A DNA stretch of 64,000 nucleotides from Thermomonas sp047606765 (GTDB lineage: Bacteria > Pseudomonadota > Gammaproteobacteria > Xanthomonadales > Xanthomonadaceae). Location: NCBI RefSeq assembly GCF_047606765.1, contig NZ_JASGED010000012.1:1-64000 (forward strand), written 5' to 3'. Of the stretch, positions 60,878-64,000 are shown one piece after another. The notes beneath the pieces are model-generated. The model saw nothing but the letters and a program-made list of their open reading frames with translations. It ran no database searches and was not told the origin of the DNA. The position numbers were made by a program, and so were the translations under genes. Position 1 is the stretch's first letter, and each line of letters opens with the position of its first letter.

Positions 60878-60911
60878 CTGCGGCCCGAAAAGCGCGGTTT
60901 CCGGGCCGCAG
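60878..60911. other. Hairpin between yicC and gmk
   Basis: Perfect 10-bp arms CTGCGGCCCG (60878-60887) and CGGGCCGCAG (60902-60911) enclose 14 bases. There is no T-run. It may attenuate transcription between yicC and gmk. Confidence 0.5.
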
Positions 60912-60976
60912 CGCCGTCGCTTCGCGTCGGCGTCGGCATATCCCTGTGCCGAATTGCGAGTGAAGGAACATAGTTG

Positions 60977-61594
60977 ATGCGCGGAACCCTCTACATCGTC
61001 GCCGCGCCTTCGGGCGCCGGGAAATCCAGCATCGTCAACGCGGTGCTGGCGCGTGATCCGAACATCTGCCTGTCGATCTCGTTCACCTCGCGCCAGCCGC
61101 GACCCGGCGAGCGCCATGCCGAGCACTACAACTTCGTCAGCGCTGGGGAGTTCGAGGCGATGGTCGAAGCCGGCGACTTCTTCGAGCACGCGCTGGTGCA
61201 TGGCGACTGGAAGGGCACCGCACGGCAGTCGGTGGAGCCGCAACTGGCGGCGGGCCGTGACGTGTTGCTGGAGATCGACTGGCAGGGCGCGCGGCAGGTG
61301 CGGGCCAGGATTCCCGATGCGGTCAGTGTGTTCATCCTGCCGCCCTCACGCGCCGCGTTGGAGGAGCGCATGCGCAAGCGCGGGCAGGACAGCGAGGAGG
61401 TCATCCAGCGTCGTCTGGCCGCCGCGCGCGAGGAGATGAGCCATTACGGCGAGTTCGACTACGTGATCGTCAACGAGGTGTTCAACACGGCCGTGGACGA
61501 GATGTGCAGCATCTTTACCGCCAGCCGGCTGCGCAAGGATGCGCAAGTCGCGCGGCATGCGCGGTTGATTACCTCGCTGCTGGTCGATCCCTAG
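60977..61594 (+). CDS. gmk: Guanylate kinase
   Basis: The 205-residue kinase converts GMP to GDP. P-loop APSGAGKSS (near 9-17), GMP site SFTSRQPRPGERHAEHYNFVS and EIDWQGARQVR. An AAGGAA ribosome-binding site precedes ATG 60977. rph/yicC-gmk clustering is conserved in gammaproteobacteria. Confidence 0.95.
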   Translation: MRGTLYIVAAPSGAGKSSIVNAVLARDPNICLSISFTSRQPRPGERHAEHYNFVSAGEFEAMVEAGDFFEHALVHGDWKGTARQSVEPQLAAGRDVLLEIDWQGARQVRARIPDAVSVFILPPSRAALEERMRKRGQDSEEVIQRRLAAAREEMSHYGEFDYVIVNEVFNTAVDEMCSIFTASRLRKDAQVARHARLITSLLVDP

Positions 61595-61647
61595 GCCGTC
61601 CGCATCCTATACTCGTCGCCATCCCATTTCCGCCAAGGGGAATCACG

Positions 61648-62595
61648 ATGGCATCTGCACTCGCTTTCATCCTGCTGGTCGCCGGCATCATCCTGTTGTT
61701 CAAGACCGTGCGGATGGTGCCGCAGGGTTACGAGTGGACGGTGGAGCGCTTCGGCAAGTACACCCGCACGCTTGATCCCGGCCTGCATTTCCTGGTGCCG
61801 ATCATTTACGGCGTGGGCCGCAAGGTGAACATGATGGAGCAGGTGCTGGAAGTGCCCAGCCAGGACGTCATCACCAAGGACAATGCGGTGGTGCGCGTCG
61901 ATGGCGTGGTGTTCTTCCAGGTGCTGGACGCGGCCAAGGCGGCATACGAAGTGGCCAACCTGGAGGTTGCCACCATCGCGCTGGTGCAGACCAACATCCG
62001 CACCGTGATTGGCTCGATGGATCTGGACGAATCACTGAGCCAGCGCGAGACCATCAACGCCAAGCTGTTGAACGTGGTGGATCACGCCACCAATCCGTGG
62101 GGGATCAAGGTCACCCGCATCGAGATCAAGGACATCCAGCCACCGCAGAACCTGGTGCAGTCGATGCAGCAGCAGAAGATGGCCGAGCAGAACAAGCGCG
62201 CGGCGATCCTCGATGCGGAAGGTGTGCGCCAGTCCGAGATCCTGCGCGCCGAAGGCGAGAAGCAGGCGGCGGTGCTGGAGGCCGAGGGCCGCAAGGAGGC
62301 TGCCTTCCGCGATGCCGAAGCGCGCGAGCGCCTGGCCGAGGCCGAGGCCCGGGCCACCCAGATGGTGTCGGACGCGATTTCCGGCGGCAACGTGCAGGCG
62401 ATCAACTACTTCGTCGCGCAGAAGTACATCGAGGCGTTCAAGTCGCTGGCCGAGGCACCCAACCAGAAGTTCGTGATGATGCCGATGGAATCCAGCGGCA
62501 TCATCGGCTCGCTGGCCGGCATCGCCGAATTGGCGAAGGAAGCGCTGGATCGCCCGGCGGTCAAGCCGGCGGCGGCACCGAAGCAGGGGAATTGA
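61648..62595 (+). CDS. SPFH/band 7 membrane protein
   Basis: The 315-residue protein has an N-terminal membrane helix (about 4-20), a band 7/SPFH domain (about 22-180; VPQGYEWTVERFGKYTRTLDPGLHFLVP) and a coiled coil (about 180-240). It resembles E. coli QmcA and other stomatin-like scaffold proteins. AAGGGG is the ribosome-binding site. The next gene encodes its usual NfeD partner. Confidence 0.9.
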   Translation: MASALAFILLVAGIILLFKTVRMVPQGYEWTVERFGKYTRTLDPGLHFLVPIIYGVGRKVNMMEQVLEVPSQDVITKDNAVVRVDGVVFFQVLDAAKAAYEVANLEVATIALVQTNIRTVIGSMDLDESLSQRETINAKLLNVVDHATNPWGIKVTRIEIKDIQPPQNLVQSMQQQKMAEQNKRAAILDAEGVRQSEILRAEGEKQAAVLEAEGRKEAAFRDAEARERLAEAEARATQMVSDAISGGNVQAINYFVAQKYIEAFKSLAEAPNQKFVMMPMESSGIIGSLAGIAELAKEALDRPAVKPAAAPKQGN

Positions 62596-62597
62596 GC

Positions 62598-63029
62598 ATG
62601 CGCTGGGACGTGTTCGCATGGGCAGCGTTCGCGCTGCTGCTGTTCGCCGCCGAAGCGCTGGCACCCGGTGCCTTCATGCTGTGGCTGGGTTTCGCAGCGG
62701 CGGCGGTGTTCATCGGCGTGTTGCTGATCCCGGGCATGCCGGTGCTGGTGCAGGTGGCCGCGTTCGTCGTGCTCAGCTTCGTCTCCATCCAGATTTACCG
62801 ACGCTGGTTCCGCGGCACTGGCGCGCAAACCGACAAGCCGCTGCTCAACCGCCGCGCGGAGCAGAACATCGGCACGGTCGCGCCGCTGGATCTGGCGATC
62901 GTCGCGGGCCGTGGCCGGATCAAGCTGGGCGATGCCTATTGGCAGGTGGAAGGCCCGGATCTGCCGGTGGGCACGCCGGTGCGCGTGGTCGCGGTGGACG
63001 GCATGACATTGAAGGTGCAGGAAGCATAG
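62598..63029 (+). CDS. NfeD family membrane protein
   Basis: The 143-residue protein has two or three membrane helices (about 5-70) and a C-terminal OB-fold NfeD domain (LNRRAEQNIGTVAPLD...DGMTLKV). It starts 2 bp after the SPFH gene stop; SPFH-NfeD pairs are widespread and probably form a complex. Confidence 0.9.
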   Translation: MRWDVFAWAAFALLLFAAEALAPGAFMLWLGFAAAAVFIGVLLIPGMPVLVQVAAFVVLSFVSIQIYRRWFRGTGAQTDKPLLNRRAEQNIGTVAPLDLAIVAGRGRIKLGDAYWQVEGPDLPVGTPVRVVAVDGMTLKVQEA

Positions 63030-63051
63030 GGTGGGATGAATCCCACCCTAT
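63026..63051. terminator. Palindrome overlapping the NfeD stop codon
   Basis: An 11-bp stem (ATAGGGTGGGA/TCCCACCCTAT) with a 4-base loop overlaps the TAG stop. No T-run follows. It is a common type of intergenic palindrome and may act as terminator or mRNA end protector. The remaining 50 bp before gcvT are too short for a glycine riboswitch. Confidence 0.5.
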
Positions 63052-63101
63052 GATGTTGGGGCATCGGCGATAATGTGCGGCTCCAAACACGGATCACGCG
63101 C

Positions 63102-64000
63102 ATGACCAACAAGACCATCCTCAACGAAACCCACCGCGCGCTGGGCGCGAAGATGGTCGATTTCGGCGGCTGGGACATGCCGATCCATTACGGTTCGCAG
63201 ATCGACGAGCATCATCAGGTGCGCCGCGACACCGGCATGTTCGACGTCAGCCACATGACCGTGGTGGACCTGACCGGCGCGCGCACCCGCGCGTTCCTGC
63301 GCTACCTCGTTGCCAACTCGGTGGACAAGCTGCAGAAGCCGGGCAAGGCGCTGTACACCGCAATGCTCAATCCGCAGGGCGGCGTCATCGACGACCTGAT
63401 CGTCTATTTCATGTCCGAGGACTGGTTCCGGCTGGTGGTCAATGCCGCCACCCGCGACAAGGATCTGGCGTGGATCACGCAGCAAGCCAAGGCGTTCGAT
63501 GTCGAAGTCCGCGAGCGTCCCGAGTTCGGCATGGTCGCGGTGCAGGGCCCGAACGCGCGCGAGAAGGTGATCGGCCTGCTGCGCGGGGAGGACCGCGCGC
63601 CGGTATCCAAGCTGGCCCGTTTCAGCGCACGCGAGGCACAGACGACCGGCGGCGTTGACGTGTTCGTCGCCCGCACCGGCTACACCGGCGAGGACGGTTT
63701 CGAGGTGATCGTGCCGGAGGCGCAAACCGTCGCGTTCTGGAACGCACTGCTGGACGCTGGCGTGAAGCCGGCCGGCCTCGGCGCGCGCGACACCTTGCGG
63801 CTGGAAGCCGGCATGAACCTCTACGGACAGGACATGGATGACACCGTCACTCCGTGGGAGGCCGCGCTTGGCTGGACGGTGGCATTGGATGAAGGGCGTG
63901 ACTTCATTGGCCGTGCCGTGCTGGAAGCGCAGAAGGCCGATGGCAATGCGCGCCAGATGATCGGTCTGGTGATGGACGAGAAGGGCGTGCTGCGCCACGG
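63102..64000 (+). CDS. gcvT: Glycine cleavage system T protein (aminomethyltransferase), partial
   Basis: The first 299 residues of GcvT are present; the window ends inside the gene (usual length about 370). Motifs: ILNETHRALGAKMVDFGGWDMPIHYGSQIDEH, FDVSHMTVVD, GLGARDTLRLEAGMNLYGQDM and ALGWTVAL. It transfers the methylene of glycine to tetrahydrofolate. Other gcv genes are not in the window. Confidence 0.95.
   Translation, partial: MTNKTILNETHRALGAKMVDFGGWDMPIHYGSQIDEHHQVRRDTGMFDVSHMTVVDLTGARTRAFLRYLVANSVDKLQKPGKALYTAMLNPQGGVIDDLIVYFMSEDWFRLVVNAATRDKDLAWITQQAKAFDVEVRERPEFGMVAVQGPNAREKVIGLLRGEDRAPVSKLARFSAREAQTTGGVDVFVARTGYTGEDGFEVIVPEAQTVAFWNALLDAGVKPAGLGARDTLRLEAGMNLYGQDMDDTVTPWEAALGWTVALDEGRDFIGRAVLEAQKADGNARQMIGLVMDEKGVLRH

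Noticed and set aside
63052..63101. Glycine riboswitch upstream of gcvT
   Set aside because: Only about 50 bp separate the NfeD palindrome from the start codon, too little for the aptamer.

Overview
The window is high-GC bacterial chromosome from a gammaproteobacterium, most likely the Xanthomonadaceae/Lysobacteraceae (Lysobacter, Thermomonas, Xanthomonas relatives). The main reason is a polysaccharide locus lying exactly between a cystathionine gamma-lyase gene (metB type) and etfA, which is the known site of the variable LPS locus of xanthomonads. Supporting signs are many short palindromic intergenic repeats, an H-NS of the xanthomonad type, and gammaproteobacterial gene orders (pepA-holC-valS beside lptF-lptG; zapA-6S RNA-ygfA; ygfB-pepP). 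I see no transposase, prophage or CRISPR array.

Layout: 1-2855 holds tRNA-Gln(CUG) with its terminator, a 2OG-Fe dioxygenase, and two tyrosine/homogentisate pathway enzymes (FAH family and maiA). 2951-5413 has pilU divergent from an OmpA-type lipoprotein. 5414-5837 is non-coding with a possible small RNA, followed by a YdcH-family gene. 6173-8720 encodes cystathionine beta-synthase and cystathionine gamma-lyase.

8717-21726 is the accessory region: eleven plus-strand genes, most overlapping by ATGA, for a surface polysaccharide. They are a two-domain glycosyltransferase with a KpsC/S-like C-terminus, Wzm and Wzt of an ABC exporter, a GT2 enzyme, a KdsA homologue, a second two-domain glycosyltransferase, an SDR sugar epimerase, two more glycosyltransferases, a small chimeric ORF (the start of an MBOAT acyltransferase joined to a piece of a Wzt C-terminal domain) and a methyltransferase. 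I infer a polymer made in the cytoplasm, capped (perhaps by Kdo and/or methyl) and exported by Wzm/Wzt.

21866-26922 returns to core metabolism: etfBA, a succinyl-CoA:3-oxoacid CoA-transferase pair and ETF-ubiquinone oxidoreductase. 27050-30691 is an Mla/Pqi-like lipid transport operon. 30760-32629 has a ThrE-type exporter and an H-NS protein. 32753-39775 carries proS, a DUF4124 protein, pssA, a candidate holD, rimI and valS (with a repeat inserted in frame). 39863-44168 has holC, pepA, lptF and lptG. 44176-48415 has a Y-family DNA polymerase, rpiA, an EVE protein, 5-formyl-THF cyclo-ligase, 6S RNA, zapA and a coiled-coil protein. 48425-57223 has a PAS-GGDEF-EAL protein, ygfB, pepP, a pepQ-like gene, a PilZ protein and a DUF1631 protein with a large glycine-rich insert. 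57321-64000 has hemW, rdgB, rph, yicC, gmk, an SPFH/NfeD pair and the first part of gcvT.

Start sites were chosen from ribosome-binding sites, overlaps and family length. Family assignments are by reading the translations; no database search was run.
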